A DNA stretch of 64,000 nt from Paenibacillus alkalitolerans (lineage in GTDB: Bacteria > Bacillota > Bacilli > Paenibacillales > YIM-B00363). The notes below the pieces were generated by a model. It saw only the letters and a program-made list of their open reading frames with translations, was not told the DNA's origin and ran no database searches. The position numbers and the translations under genes were made by a program. Numbering within the stretch: position 1 is the stretch's first letter; every line of letters begins with the position of its first letter. Of the stretch, positions 1-8,589 are shown piece by piece. The stretch is taken from NCBI RefSeq assembly GCF_016482785.1, contig NZ_JAEMXM010000020.1, positions 1 through 64,000 on the forward strand, written 5' to 3'.

Positions 1-228
1 ACTCCCGAAAAAGCGGAAATTTTGAAGATGACCGCGCAATACAAGGATGTATTTGCCGAACTCGGTCAAAATGAGGACTATACGTATCCGTCAGATCCGA
101 TAGCAGATCGTCGCATCGACTATGTTTTCACTTCCGAAGATGTAAAGATTCAATCCGCGGAAGTCATTACAACGGATGCTTCCGATCACTTGCCGATTAC
201 GGCCGAACTTTCGGTGACAAGAAAATGA
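1..228 (+). CDS. Endonuclease/exonuclease/phosphatase family protein, C-terminal fragment
   Basis: The reading frame is open from the first base of the window, so only the last 75 residues are present and the start lies upstream. The fragment carries the C-terminal signature of the EEP fold: an RRIDYVF strand followed by a SDHLPI motif, in which the Asp-His pair belongs to the metal-dependent phosphodiesterase active site. Such enzymes cleave phosphodiester or phosphomonoester bonds in nucleic acids, lipids or inositol phosphates. The substrate cannot be told from this fragment. A terminator-like hairpin follows the stop. Confidence 0.8.
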   Translation, partial: TPEKAEILKMTAQYKDVFAELGQNEDYTYPSDPIADRRIDYVFTSEDVKIQSAEVITTDASDHLPITAELSVTRK

Positions 229-278
229 CCGTTCCAAAATTATGCGAGCCGAAATAGGTAACATCGCAGGATAATACC

Positions 279-325
279 AAGGACGTTCGATCGTGCTTCG
301 GCATAGTGTGAATGTCCTTTTTTTT
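279..325 (+). terminator. Rho-independent terminator of the EEP gene
   Basis: An AAGGAC arm and a GTCCTT arm enclose a smaller GTGC-TTCG-GCAT hairpin, and eight T residues follow directly on the plus strand. It lies about 50 bases after the stop of the first gene. Confidence 0.75.
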
Positions 326-375
326 GCCAAGCACGTTAAAGAGATTCGATCGCCCATCGGTTATCCACTAAATCG

Positions 376-405
376 ACGAAGTTCGATAGTTCAATATCTA
401 ACCGC
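376..405. repeat. Intergenic direct repeat, left copy
   Basis: This 30-base element matches 985-1014 with one mismatch. A 12-mer GCGCTAACGAAG follows it here (404-415) and precedes the other copy (979-990), so the two look like offset pieces of one tandem unit of about 34 bases. They bracket the small membrane-protein gene between them. Confidence 0.7.
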
Positions 406-421
406 GCTAACGAAGTCCAAA

Positions 422-922
422 TTATTTATATGACCATAAAATGAGCCATTCTCCCTCATGGTTGGTGACAAAAACATCTTGAACAATATTCAAAGTACCA
501 AATTTACTTTTAAAGTGCTGGACGACAGTTACCTTGTACACTTCATCAAGAGGCGGAGTATCTGGCTGCATTGACATTGTCCAATCAGTTATTTTTTCTG
601 CTTTTCCAATTTCATATTCAAAAGTCGTTACACCAAAATGCTGCATGAACACATGGTTTCGGTCTTGAATGTAATAATTCTTACCAAACTTAGCTTTCAT
701 ATATGGATGAAATAACTCCCAAGATTCCGAGAAATTACTATCTTGCTCAAAGCTATAAAATTGATCAATGACATTATGAATCTCATTAGAAGGGTGATCC
801 GAGACAGTAAACCGGTAGATTATGAAAATGAGCATCACAGACATAACGAGGATAAGGATTGCTTTCGACTGTGTAACAATTTTCGAAAAGAGCCTTCTTC
901 TTACCCTTAAGGTCCTTAACAT
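422..922 (-). CDS. Small membrane-anchored protein, NTF2-like
   Basis: A 166-residue protein. The N-terminus is basic (MLRTLRVRRR) and is followed by one hydrophobic segment at about residues 18-36. The rest is a soluble part predicted to lie outside the membrane. Its pattern (an NVIDQFYSFEQDSNFSESW helix, then strands ending in GEWLILWSYK) resembles small NTF2/SnoaL-like domains, but I do not recognise a named family. The start at 922 was chosen because GGAGGG lies seven bases upstream; an in-frame extension to 1003 has no such site. The gene is flanked by copies of a short direct repeat. No function is assigned. Confidence 0.6.
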   Translation of the reverse strand: MLRTLRVRRRLFSKIVTQSKAILILVMSVMLIFIIYRFTVSDHPSNEIHNVIDQFYSFEQDSNFSESWELFHPYMKAKFGKNYYIQDRNHVFMQHFGVTTFEYEIGKAEKITDWTMSMQPDTPPLDEVYKVTVVQHFKSKFGTLNIVQDVFVTNHEGEWLILWSYK

Positions 923-984
923 GAGACATCCCTCCGTTACCTTACAAAGGTATGTCTCAGTAAGGAGCCATATGCTTTGCGCTA

Positions 985-1014
985 ACGAAGCTCGATAGTT
1001 CAATATCTAACCGC
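985..1014. repeat. Intergenic direct repeat, right copy
   Basis: Second copy of the element at 376-405, with a single C/T difference, preceded by GCGCTAACGAAG at 979-990. It lies between the small membrane-protein gene and the end of the saccharide operon. Confidence 0.7.
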
Positions 1015-1049
1015 TTATCCATAATAAATTACAAACCGCATGAAAATCG

Positions 1050-1880
1050 TTAGGGGTTCAAACCATAGAACCTCCGGGCATTTTCCTTGTGCACCGCCAC
1101 CCGCTCGGACTCGGTTAATGCCGGGGGAAGCAATCGTTCAAAAAGAACGGTCACTTCCCCGTAGCTCCCAGCCTGTAAAGCAACCGGCCAATCGCTGCCG
1201 AACATCAACCTATCCGAACCGAAAGCTTTAAAGAGAAAATCGACATATTGCTGCAGCAACAGGAAGGGAACGTCCCGGAATTGCGTTATCATGCCAGACA
1301 ACTTGCAAACGATATTCGGATACCGCGACAAATACGTCATCGATTTCTTCCACGGCTCGTAAAACTGCTCACTGGCGGGAGGACTCCCCAAATGATTTAT
1401 CACCGCTCTAAAATGCGGCAGGCGTTCCAACAGATCCAAGACATAAGGCATATCCGCCGGCTGGATCAGCCAATCGGCTGGAAATCCGGAATCGGCCAAA
1501 TGCCGGAGATTTTCGGCAAATCTCGTTTGCTGAATCTGCCCGCCGAGATGGAAGCTGCTGCCGTTGATGCGGATTCCCACAAGAAGAGGATGTTGCCGAA
1601 GCCGGTTTAAAGTGTCGGTGAAAAGTTCGGAGCAAGGATCCAGCCATCCGACTACTCCTCTGATGAAATCGTATTCCTGCGCCAGTTCCAACAAAAACTC
1701 GGATTCTATCACCGTGGCGGCCGCTTGCACAACAATAACTCCTTCAACTTCATGCTCCTCAAGGGACGACGCCAAATCGTCCGGCATAAAGTCCCGGTAC
1801 AGCGTTTCGTTTTCGGGCTTCAGCCAGACGTAATCCCCTCGAGCCAATTTCCAAAAATGTACATGGCTGTCCAGATACAA
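1050..1880 (-). CDS. TIM-barrel amidohydrolase, fuconolactonase-like
   Basis: A 276-residue protein of the amidohydrolase_2 family (COG3618 type, which includes L-fucono-1,5-lactonase). The N-terminal metal motif is LDSHVHFW. Later barrel strands carry VINHLGSPP and the SDWPV motif, whose Asp is a metal ligand or catalytic residue. Members open sugar lactones or related rings in non-phosphorylative sugar breakdown. I chose the TTG start because AAGGGGGC lies six bases upstream and the family usually begins just before DSHVH. An ATG at 1898 overlaps the upstream stop as ATGA and is the alternative. It is the last gene of the operon. The nearby aldo/keto reductase would fit a dehydrogenase-lactonase pair, but that is inference. 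Confidence 0.75.
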   Translation of the reverse strand: MYLDSHVHFWKLARGDYVWLKPENETLYRDFMPDDLASSLEEHEVEGVIVVQAAATVIESEFLLELAQEYDFIRGVVGWLDPCSELFTDTLNRLRQHPLLVGIRINGSSFHLGGQIQQTRFAENLRHLADSGFPADWLIQPADMPYVLDLLERLPHFRAVINHLGSPPASEQFYEPWKKSMTYLSRYPNIVCKLSGMITQFRDVPFLLLQQYVDFLFKAFGSDRLMFGSDWPVALQAGSYGEVTVLFERLLPPALTESERVAVHKENARRFYGLNP

Positions 1881-1894
1881 GCTTCCGCCCCCTT

Positions 1895-2635
1895 TCATCC
1901 GTTTCCGGACAGTTCTCGAACCCATCCCTGCACGCAAAATTCGAACCAGCGCTTCCCTTCCTCCATGGTCGCCTCGGAAGCGTCACGCAACCACAACGGC
2001 CGCAGTTCTTCTTTCCAGCAAGCAAGAGCTTGCAGATCGACCGTGTCCGGAGCGGCCGCCATGATAAGCTGCGTCTCTCCTTTGCCGGCGTGACCGACGG
2101 GGATCCGCTCCCGCGAATCTTCCGGATAATCGGAAAAATCGTCTAAATCGGCCACCCGAATCCGATGGAAAATGTCCGGATTAGGGAAAGCGTCTTTCGG
2201 CGTTCTTCCCCACCCAGCTCCCCAACCAGCCGTTTCTTCGCGCATGATTTCCGCCGCCGCCCTCTTCAGGCACAGTCTCTGCAATCCTTCCGGTCCGGCA
2301 TGATGCTGCAGGATGTAGACGCGCTTGAACCCGATGGCCGTCAAACCTCGCAGCATTTCCTTCGCATAACGGAATAATGGGTCCGGCGCGAAATCGATCT
2401 CCCCTTCCTCCGGTCCGCCTGCCCACATCATGGTGGGACCGTAAGGAAGAGAAGGCGCGACCACGCAGCCGCACCTTCTTTCCACCTCTTCACATATGCT
2501 TTCGGCAATCAGAATGTCTGTCCCTACCGGAAGGTGAGGGCCGTGATATTCGACGACCCCCGCGGCCAACAGGGCAGGCACGTTGTTGTTCACCGCTTGC
2601 CGGATTTCTTCCGGTCTCATACGGGTCAAATACAT
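1895..2635 (-). CDS. Creatininase-family amidohydrolase
   Basis: A 246-residue creatininase-superfamily protein. Metal-site motifs are visible: GVVEYHGPHLPVGTD near the N-terminus (Glu and His ligands, then the Asp), LQHHAG in the middle and GHAGKGETQ towards the end (His and Glu). The family includes creatinine amidohydrolase, the riboflavin/F420 enzyme ArfB and the mycofactocin protein MftE, so the substrate cannot be inferred from family alone. A clear AAAGGAG precedes the ATG at 2635. It lies between the giant beta-helix gene and the lactonase-like gene in a saccharide operon, so it may hydrolyse an amide-bearing or lactam-like sugar product. Confidence 0.8.
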   Translation of the reverse strand: MYLTRMRPEEIRQAVNNNVPALLAAGVVEYHGPHLPVGTDILIAESICEEVERRCGCVVAPSLPYGPTMMWAGGPEEGEIDFAPDPLFRYAKEMLRGLTAIGFKRVYILQHHAGPEGLQRLCLKRAAAEIMREETAGWGAGWGRTPKDAFPNPDIFHRIRVADLDDFSDYPEDSRERIPVGHAGKGETQLIMAAAPDTVDLQALACWKEELRPLWLRDASEATMEEGKRWFEFCVQGWVRELSGNG

Positions 2636-2684
2636 CTTGATTCTCCTTTTACCACACAGTTCATGTCGATGCCGGCGCCTGCCG

Positions 2685-5600
2685 CTACCCACGTTTCCGG
2701 ACTTTCACATCGTCGATATATACCGCACCGTTCCAACGACCGTAAGGTACGTTGACCGTGATTGTACGAATAGCCTCGTCATGGAACGAAAACGTATCGG
2801 TTCCGTCGTTCAACGTCAATATCCGGCCGTCGATGTACACCTGATATTGCTTGGTGTCCATATCAAGCGCCATCTTCACCTGCTGCCACTCGTTCGGTTT
2901 CACCGGAAAGGCGTTGGCCGGCAGCCAATTTACATAATACCTGCCGTAAGCGACGAATAAACCTTTCGCAGCGCTGCTCCAGGGAAGGTCGCCGCTTCCG
3001 GGGAACACGGAATAATGGAGCTGCTCATGGCCGGTATACATGGCCTGCCAGCTGATTTCGTACATGCCGGAGGCGATCGTCTCTTGCAAATCGAATGAAA
3101 CGGACGGGGCGCTATTATCGCCCGGCGTGAACAGCCGGAGCGATTTGTCGAATTCTCCAGGGATATCGGCGACCCCTGCCGTCCCGCTTTTTCCTGTTAT
3201 TACCCTGTAACCGTCCGGTACGGGCCCGGCTGCCAGCAGATTGTACGTCTCTTGGAATGTTGTCGTCCACCCCGCATCTCCGGTGACAAAGGATGCTGCA
3301 GACTGTTCCGCCTCCCAGCTTTCGTCTCCGCTTCGGGCGCTTACCTTCCAATAATATGTGCGCTGCGGCTCCAGCATTTCTTCCAAACGGTACTCTGCTG
3401 CCGGCAGTCCTTGCTTGACAAGGAGAGGACTGTTGAAATCGGGGTCATCATCGAGCACGAGGCCGTACGATTCGGCGCTCCGCACCGGAGTCCAGCGCAA
3501 TAACGGCCGGAGATCCGTATCCCTCGCCCCATTTTCAGGTACGGCGGGAATGGGCGCTTCGCGGGTATAATCGACAGCGAATTCGGTCGCATACGTTTTC
3601 GCGCTCTGGCCTCCGGCCGCAAGCGCGAATCGCACAATATCTCCTGCGCTCACCAAAGATGTGCTTTCCGTCACGGTGTTTGAGGTGAACGACTTTTCGG
3701 TAATCGCCGCGTCATTGATCATGAGTCGGACGGTGGCGGCGCCGTCATCTCCCGCCAACTTCGTAACGGTCCCGAGTAAATGGACCTTGCCGTCATAGGG
3801 AACTACCCACTGGCGTACCGCGGTACCGGCGGTCAGTTGCGTAGTTCGCGCGTCTAACGTAACGGTCCGGCCGGCGTTCGTCCATCGGCCGTTCTCAAAA
3901 TGCAACGGACCCTGATCGTCATAATAATACCAGTATTTCACACCTTGCGTGGAGGAGAAATCAAGCGGTGAGGCAAACACGCCGCTCCCGTTGAATCCGC
4001 CGGCGGCGGCGGAAGCATCCCCTTGGCCGTATGCTTGCTTCCAAGACGCCGTTTTGTAATAATATAGTTTCCGCGGCAACGCTGAATCATCGGTAAACTC
4101 CATGCCGGCGACCGGTTCGCCTCCGTTCAGCACCGAGTAAGGTCCCTCGTCCGATTCGCTCCGCAACACGTAATAGCCTTCCGCATCTTCGACCGAATTC
4201 CACCGCACCTTCACATAACCGTCGTATGCTTCCGTCACGGTTTGCGAAGGCGCTGCCGGAACGGGATAATCGACGATAACGGTCCGGGTTCCCTGATCGT
4301 AGTACCGCACGGCTGAACCTAATATCCGGTTGTTCCGAAGGAGAGTATCCTGAGCATGAGACATGATCACTATGCCCGAAGTGACGCTGTTATGCTCCAT
4401 AAGCTGGTTTAAGGCGTTGACGCCTTGCTGGCTGCTGTTAGCGAAAAGTCTCAAGCTCCCTGCGGCGCTGTTTCTGATCACGTTTCCGAGCAGTCCGACC
4501 GACCGGGGAACAGCCCCTCGGGCGTATTCATAGTAACCGATCTGAAGCTTCCGAACGGCGGACTTGTCAATCACATTGAAATATGCGGGAAAATACATGT
4601 CGGTTTTCGCAGTATCCATAGCGACTGCAGCGACCCCGCCTGCATCGGACGTATTTCCGTCCAGCACGTTGCCGATACCGTTGCCCCAAACCATAAAATT
4701 GTTTTCCTTGCTATACCGTGCTGTGTTTTCCAGCACAATGTTTTTGACAAAAAATCGCGTGACTGTCAGTTTGGAGGTGTAGTCGGGTATGACGATCCAA
4801 TTTTTTTCCACATTAAGGGTATCCGCCGTATTCCCGGTTACCTTCCGGTATTGGCCAATCCCTTTTCCTTCCACAATTAGAACGTACAAACTCTTCATTT
4901 GATCGTTCTCCCAATTAACCCCGGCGGTCTTCACATTGTCCGGTCCCGCCTCGGTTATCTCGCCGTAATGCATCACTTTCCGGTAATCGGAATCTGCGTT
5001 GCTGTCGAACAGCACATATTCGCCGTCGTTGGTCGGTGCAACCTCGTCCCCTACGTATTCGATAACATTGTACGCGACGTAATTTTTCTCCGTTGGCTTC
5101 CAGCCCGGTTCGTTGGGACCGGTGTTGAACGTGATGCCGCGGTTCGCTTTCCTTCGGCCGTCCGTATTTCTGCCGTCGATGCGGTTTCCTTCGATGATGT
5201 TTTTGGAAGCGGACGTAAAGACGACTGGGGTGAACCTGCGGATTCGTATCGTGTTTCCTGAAATTTTGCCGTACTCCAACCCGTCGATATTCACCGCATT
5301 ATACCCTTCGAACTCGTTGTTTTCCACGGTGATGCGCTTGAAGCCTTCCATACCGCTTCCGAAAACGCCGCTGAAATAGCCCTTGATACCCTCGGTCGGG
5401 AAAAAGTTGTCGATCCGGTTGCACGAAATGTTGACGTCCGTTGCGCCGGGACGAATGACGATGCCCCGGTCGACGCTCACGCTTCCGACTAGGCGGAGAT
5501 CTTTCATTCCACCCCCGGATTCCATACGGATCATCTCCGGACCAAGCCCGCCGCTGGCCGGTCCGATCGGCGGCCCGTCTTTAAACTTCAAAACGGAAAG

Positions 5601-7640
5601 ATGCTCACCAAGGTCGTCTTTCCCTGCACCCTTCAGCGTGACGTTAGGACCGAGCCGGATGGCGGCGTCAAACAAATATTTGCCGGGCGGCACCAGCACC
5701 GTTCCTCCGCCGGCGGCGGCAGCGGCATCGGCGGCAGCTTGGATGGCTGCCGTATCCACCGTATCGTCATCCGGAATCGCCCCGTAAGCCACAATCGGAT
5801 ACACTCCAGCCGGTTGTTTTCGCTTGACCGCGATACGGTGCACCTCTCCCCAGCCGTAAGCGCCACCGTGCCCATTGTGCACCCATACCTCGTATTCGCC
5901 TTTGGGCAATTCGTCCGGGAGATCGAAGGACAGATCGTACGAGGCGGCTTTTTTGAGCGTCACGGGGTATATTTGCCCCGTTCCCCCGCATTCGCGCAAA
6001 TATACATAAGCCTTGCCGCTTCCGTTCAGATCGGACAAATGCTTTCCTATGACCCGAACTTCCCTCTCGGCGCACAAATCAACGATATCCGGTGAAACAA
6101 AATACACCTCCGTACGGTTTAAAGCGACGGGAAGGCTCCACTTGCTGTTGTTTCGCGCCCATACGGCATACATCCCTTTATCGGTCGATCCGGGAATGGC
6201 CGCGCTGACGCTATTGGCCTTGCGTTGGAAGAGCGAAAGGACGATTGTGCCTGTAGATGGCGGCTGCATGCTTTCCAGTGGAAGATCAAGACCGACCGAG
6301 GCGCGAATGTCGGCTTCACACGTGTCCGGAAGGCGGAACAGATGGATATCGCTTTCACTAAGTTTATGGCCGAACAATGCGACGGTATCGTCCGGTCGTG
6401 CCGATGCGGGCACCGCTTCGAACAGGGAAGGCAGCTTATCCCCTGTCGCATCGAGCTGCGTGGTGAAGGAGTAAACGGCGTCGTCCGCCCACGTCGTTCC
6501 ACCGCCGGAGGCAATGACTTTCCAGTAATATGACTTGTTGTAATCTAACGCTTGTTCCTCGGTCAATGTATATCCGGCATCCGTTATGCCGGATATAATT
6601 CGTTCCGGACTGCCGAAATCCGGGCTATCGTCAATGACGAGGATGTAAGACTGCGCTTTGGCGTCATCCCAACTGAAAGAGGTGCGAACGGGAATATCTT
6701 CAGCGAGATGAACCGGAGCCGCCGGTTTAGGCGACTGATTCCGTATGCGGATTTCCACCCGGTCCACATAATAGGGACCGCTGGCATATTGCCCCCATCC
6801 GTTTTTCCCGCCTGCGAACGTGAAGACGGCAAACTGTTCGATCGGGACTCCTTCCCGGAAAGAAACCGGTTGAGCCGTCACCTTGCTGTTGTCGATGTAC
6901 AGGTCGAACGTCCTGCGGTACAAATCGGCAACGATTTGATAGGCGTGCCATTGGTCAGCGATGTTTGCCATCCTTACGTCGTTCCAGTTAACATAATGTT
7001 TGTCGTAATCCACCTGAACGGCAAAAGCCTGCTTATCCGATTGCCTGCCGGTTCCGGCGCCTTCGTACCCCAGCGTGTAACAAAACGTGTGCTGGTTGAC
7101 CGTTCGATACACGTTGAACGAAACCGTCATCGTCCCTGTGTCCATCGTCCTGCCGAAATTGTAAATGACTCCGGGACTGGCAAACCCGTCTTCGGCCGTC
7201 TTGTCCAGCTTGATCGCCTTGTTGCCGTTTCCGTCGAAATCGGCGATTCCTACTTGGGACGTCGTTCCCTGAATATAACTTTGCCAACCCGCGGGCAGCT
7301 GAGGCCCCGTTGTTTCAAGGTCGAAATCGTTCCGATACAGCGTAGTCTCATCCGTTGCGACAGTCGTGAAGGATCCTGACTCCCATTCTTCGGACATCCC
7401 GCCCTTGACCGCTTCCACTTTCCAGTAATATGTCGTGCCGTATTGAAGCTTTACGGGAACGGTAAATTCGGACGCTAGAATTCCAGCAAATCGCCGGACG
7501 GCGGAAAATTCGGCATTTGGCGACAAGTCCAGCACATACTCGTCGGCATCCGCGTCCGTCCAGTCCAGATGAGGGTAAACAGATTGCGTGACAGGCTGCT
7601 CTTCCGGCGACGCTTGGCCGCCAACCTTGTCAAATCCCAC
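2685..7640 (-). CDS. Giant multidomain right-handed beta-helix (pectate-lyase-like) protein
   Basis: About 1,650 residues. Reading from the N-terminus: a fibronectin-III-like sugar-protein module (ending TTYYWKVEAV, near residue 80), a laminin-G/concanavalin-like sandwich (about 95-310), a second Fn3-like module (to about 400), IPT/TIG-like strands (to about 630), a pectate-lyase_3/GH28-type beta-helix opening with YPIVAYGAIPDDDT (about 635-1140, with many N-x-I rungs), another Fn3, a beta-sandwich, a last Fn3 (YYWKVSARSGD) and a C-terminal concanavalin-like sandwich. It probably binds and cleaves a polysaccharide. There is no signal peptide. The GTG start at 7640 was chosen because AGGAGGT lies seven bases upstream; it overlaps the end of the reductase gene by about 11 bases. 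It may be an N-terminally shortened relative of a secreted enzyme. Confidence 0.75.
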   Translation of the reverse strand: MGFDKVGGQASPEEQPVTQSVYPHLDWTDADADEYVLDLSPNAEFSAVRRFAGILASEFTVPVKLQYGTTYYWKVEAVKGGMSEEWESGSFTTVATDETTLYRNDFDLETTGPQLPAGWQSYIQGTTSQVGIADFDGNGNKAIKLDKTAEDGFASPGVIYNFGRTMDTGTMTVSFNVYRTVNQHTFCYTLGYEGAGTGRQSDKQAFAVQVDYDKHYVNWNDVRMANIADQWHAYQIVADLYRRTFDLYIDNSKVTAQPVSFREGVPIEQFAVFTFAGGKNGWGQYASGPYYVDRVEIRIRNQSPKPAAPVHLAEDIPVRTSFSWDDAKAQSYILVIDDSPDFGSPERIISGITDAGYTLTEEQALDYNKSYYWKVIASGGGTTWADDAVYSFTTQLDATGDKLPSLFEAVPASARPDDTVALFGHKLSESDIHLFRLPDTCEADIRASVGLDLPLESMQPPSTGTIVLSLFQRKANSVSAAIPGSTDKGMYAVWARNNSKWSLPVALNRTEVYFVSPDIVDLCAEREVRVIGKHLSDLNGSGKAYVYLRECGGTGQIYPVTLKKAASYDLSFDLPDELPKGEYEVWVHNGHGGAYGWGEVHRIAVKRKQPAGVYPIVAYGAIPDDDTVDTAAIQAAADAAAAAGGGTVLVPPGKYLFDAAIRLGPNVTLKGAGKDDLGEHLSVLKFKDGPPIGPASGGLGPEMIRMESGGGMKDLRLVGSVSVDRGIVIRPGATDVNISCNRIDNFFPTEGIKGYFSGVFGSGMEGFKRITVENNEFEGYNAVNIDGLEYGKISGNTIRIRRFTPVVFTSASKNIIEGNRIDGRNTDGRRKANRGITFNTGPNEPGWKPTEKNYVAYNVIEYVGDEVAPTNDGEYVLFDSNADSDYRKVMHYGEITEAGPDNVKTAGVNWENDQMKSLYVLIVEGKGIGQYRKVTGNTADTLNVEKNWIVIPDYTSKLTVTRFFVKNIVLENTARYSKENNFMVWGNGIGNVLDGNTSDAGGVAAVAMDTAKTDMYFPAYFNVIDKSAVRKLQIGYYEYARGAVPRSVGLLGNVIRNSAAGSLRLFANSSQQGVNALNQLMEHNSVTSGIVIMSHAQDTLLRNNRILGSAVRYYDQGTRTVIVDYPVPAAPSQTVTEAYDGYVKVRWNSVEDAEGYYVLRSESDEGPYSVLNGGEPVAGMEFTDDSALPRKLYYYKTASWKQAYGQGDASAAAGGFNGSGVFASPLDFSSTQGVKYWYYYDDQGPLHFENGRWTNAGRTVTLDARTTQLTAGTAVRQWVVPYDGKVHLLGTVTKLAGDDGAATVRLMINDAAITEKSFTSNTVTESTSLVSAGDIVRFALAAGGQSAKTYATEFAVDYTREAPIPAVPENGARDTDLRPLLRWTPVRSAESYGLVLDDDPDFNSPLLVKQGLPAAEYRLEEMLEPQRTYYWKVSARSGDESWEAEQSAASFVTGDAGWTTTFQETYNLLAAGPVPDGYRVITGKSGTAGVADIPGEFDKSLRLFTPGDNSAPSVSFDLQETIASGMYEISWQAMYTGHEQLHYSVFPGSGDLPWSSAAKGLFVAYGRYYVNWLPANAFPVKPNEWQQVKMALDMDTKQYQVYIDGRILTLNDGTDTFSFHDEAIRTITVNVPYGRWNGAVYIDDVKVRKRG

Positions 7641-8535
7641 TTCGGCCACCTCCTGACCGTATTTTCAATTCCTTCCAATCATTCCAAACAGCCGGATCGA
7701 TCCGTTGATTCAAACATGTCAGCGTCGAACGGACTTGTTCAACCGACGCTGGCCCTGTGAGTGTAATGTCAATCCGTGAGTTGAACAAAGGAAATTGAAA
7801 AGCGAGAGCAAGTTCAGAAACATATCTGGAACGGCAAAAATCGTAAAATGCAATAGCCTTCGGAAGCCGGGATAACCGGATGTCGCCATCAGGAAGCCGG
7901 ATGTCCCGCGGCTCCGTTCCGCGAATCAAATTGCCCGCGAGCGGACTTGCGTTGATAACTCCGACCCCCAGCCGTGCGGCCAACTTAATCACGGATTTAG
8001 CGGGCGTCTCCAAAGGCGTATAATCAGAGAATGTCAGAATCGTATCGAAAACGCCCATACGGCATGCTTCCGCAAGGAGTGCAAGGGGACGCGTCGCCAG
8101 ACCGACGTAGCGGACCAATCCCTGCCTTTTGAAATCCAGCAGCTTCTCCAATGCGCCGCCCTCACCGACCAAATGTTCCAATGTAGTGACATCGTGGAAC
8201 TGGTATAGATCGAAGTAATCCGTGTTTAGCCGCTCCAGACTGCGGAAAAAGCTTTCTTTCATCCGTTCCGCCGCCGCACGGGGATGCAGCTCGGCGGGAA
8301 GCCATTGCGACTTGGTGGCGACAAACACGGTTTCCCTTTCGACGGAGGCCGCAAACCGCCCGAGCACCGTCTCGCTCTCGCCGTAATTAGCCGAGGTGTC
8401 AAAGTAACGAAAGCCCGAATCGTAGGCGAATTCCAGAGTGGCGATGCTATTTTTCAACGATTCCCCCGTTGAATCGCTCCTGCCCAGGTAAGCGCAACCG
8501 AGACCATACGGGATGATCCGGCCGTCCAGATTCAA
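7630..8535 (-). CDS. Aldo/keto reductase
   Basis: An NAD(P)H-dependent oxidoreductase of the aldo/keto reductase superfamily. The four catalytic residues are visible: Asp in YFDTSANYG, Tyr in the same motif (ANYGESE), Lys in ATKSQW and His in LYQFHDV. The barrel continues through VRYVGLATR and GVINASPLAGN, typical of the L-fucose or D-threo-aldose dehydrogenase-like subgroup. The TTG start at 8535 has AGGAAG six bases upstream. An ATG at 8536-8586 in the same frame adds 17 residues but its purine stretch is 13 bases away. With the lactonase-like gene downstream it could oxidise a free sugar to its lactone. This role is inferred from context. Confidence 0.8.
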   Translation of the reverse strand: MNLDGRIIPYGLGCAYLGRSDSTGESLKNSIATLEFAYDSGFRYFDTSANYGESETVLGRFAASVERETVFVATKSQWLPAELHPRAAAERMKESFFRSLERLNTDYFDLYQFHDVTTLEHLVGEGGALEKLLDFKRQGLVRYVGLATRPLALLAEACRMGVFDTILTFSDYTPLETPAKSVIKLAARLGVGVINASPLAGNLIRGTEPRDIRLPDGDIRLSRLPKAIAFYDFCRSRYVSELALAFQFPLFNSRIDITLTGPASVEQVRSTLTCLNQRIDPAVWNDWKELKIRSGGGRSGI

Positions 8536-8589
8536 CCAAAACTTCCTGACCGTTTGCGCAAATGACCCACTCCTTTGATCCGGCATCCG

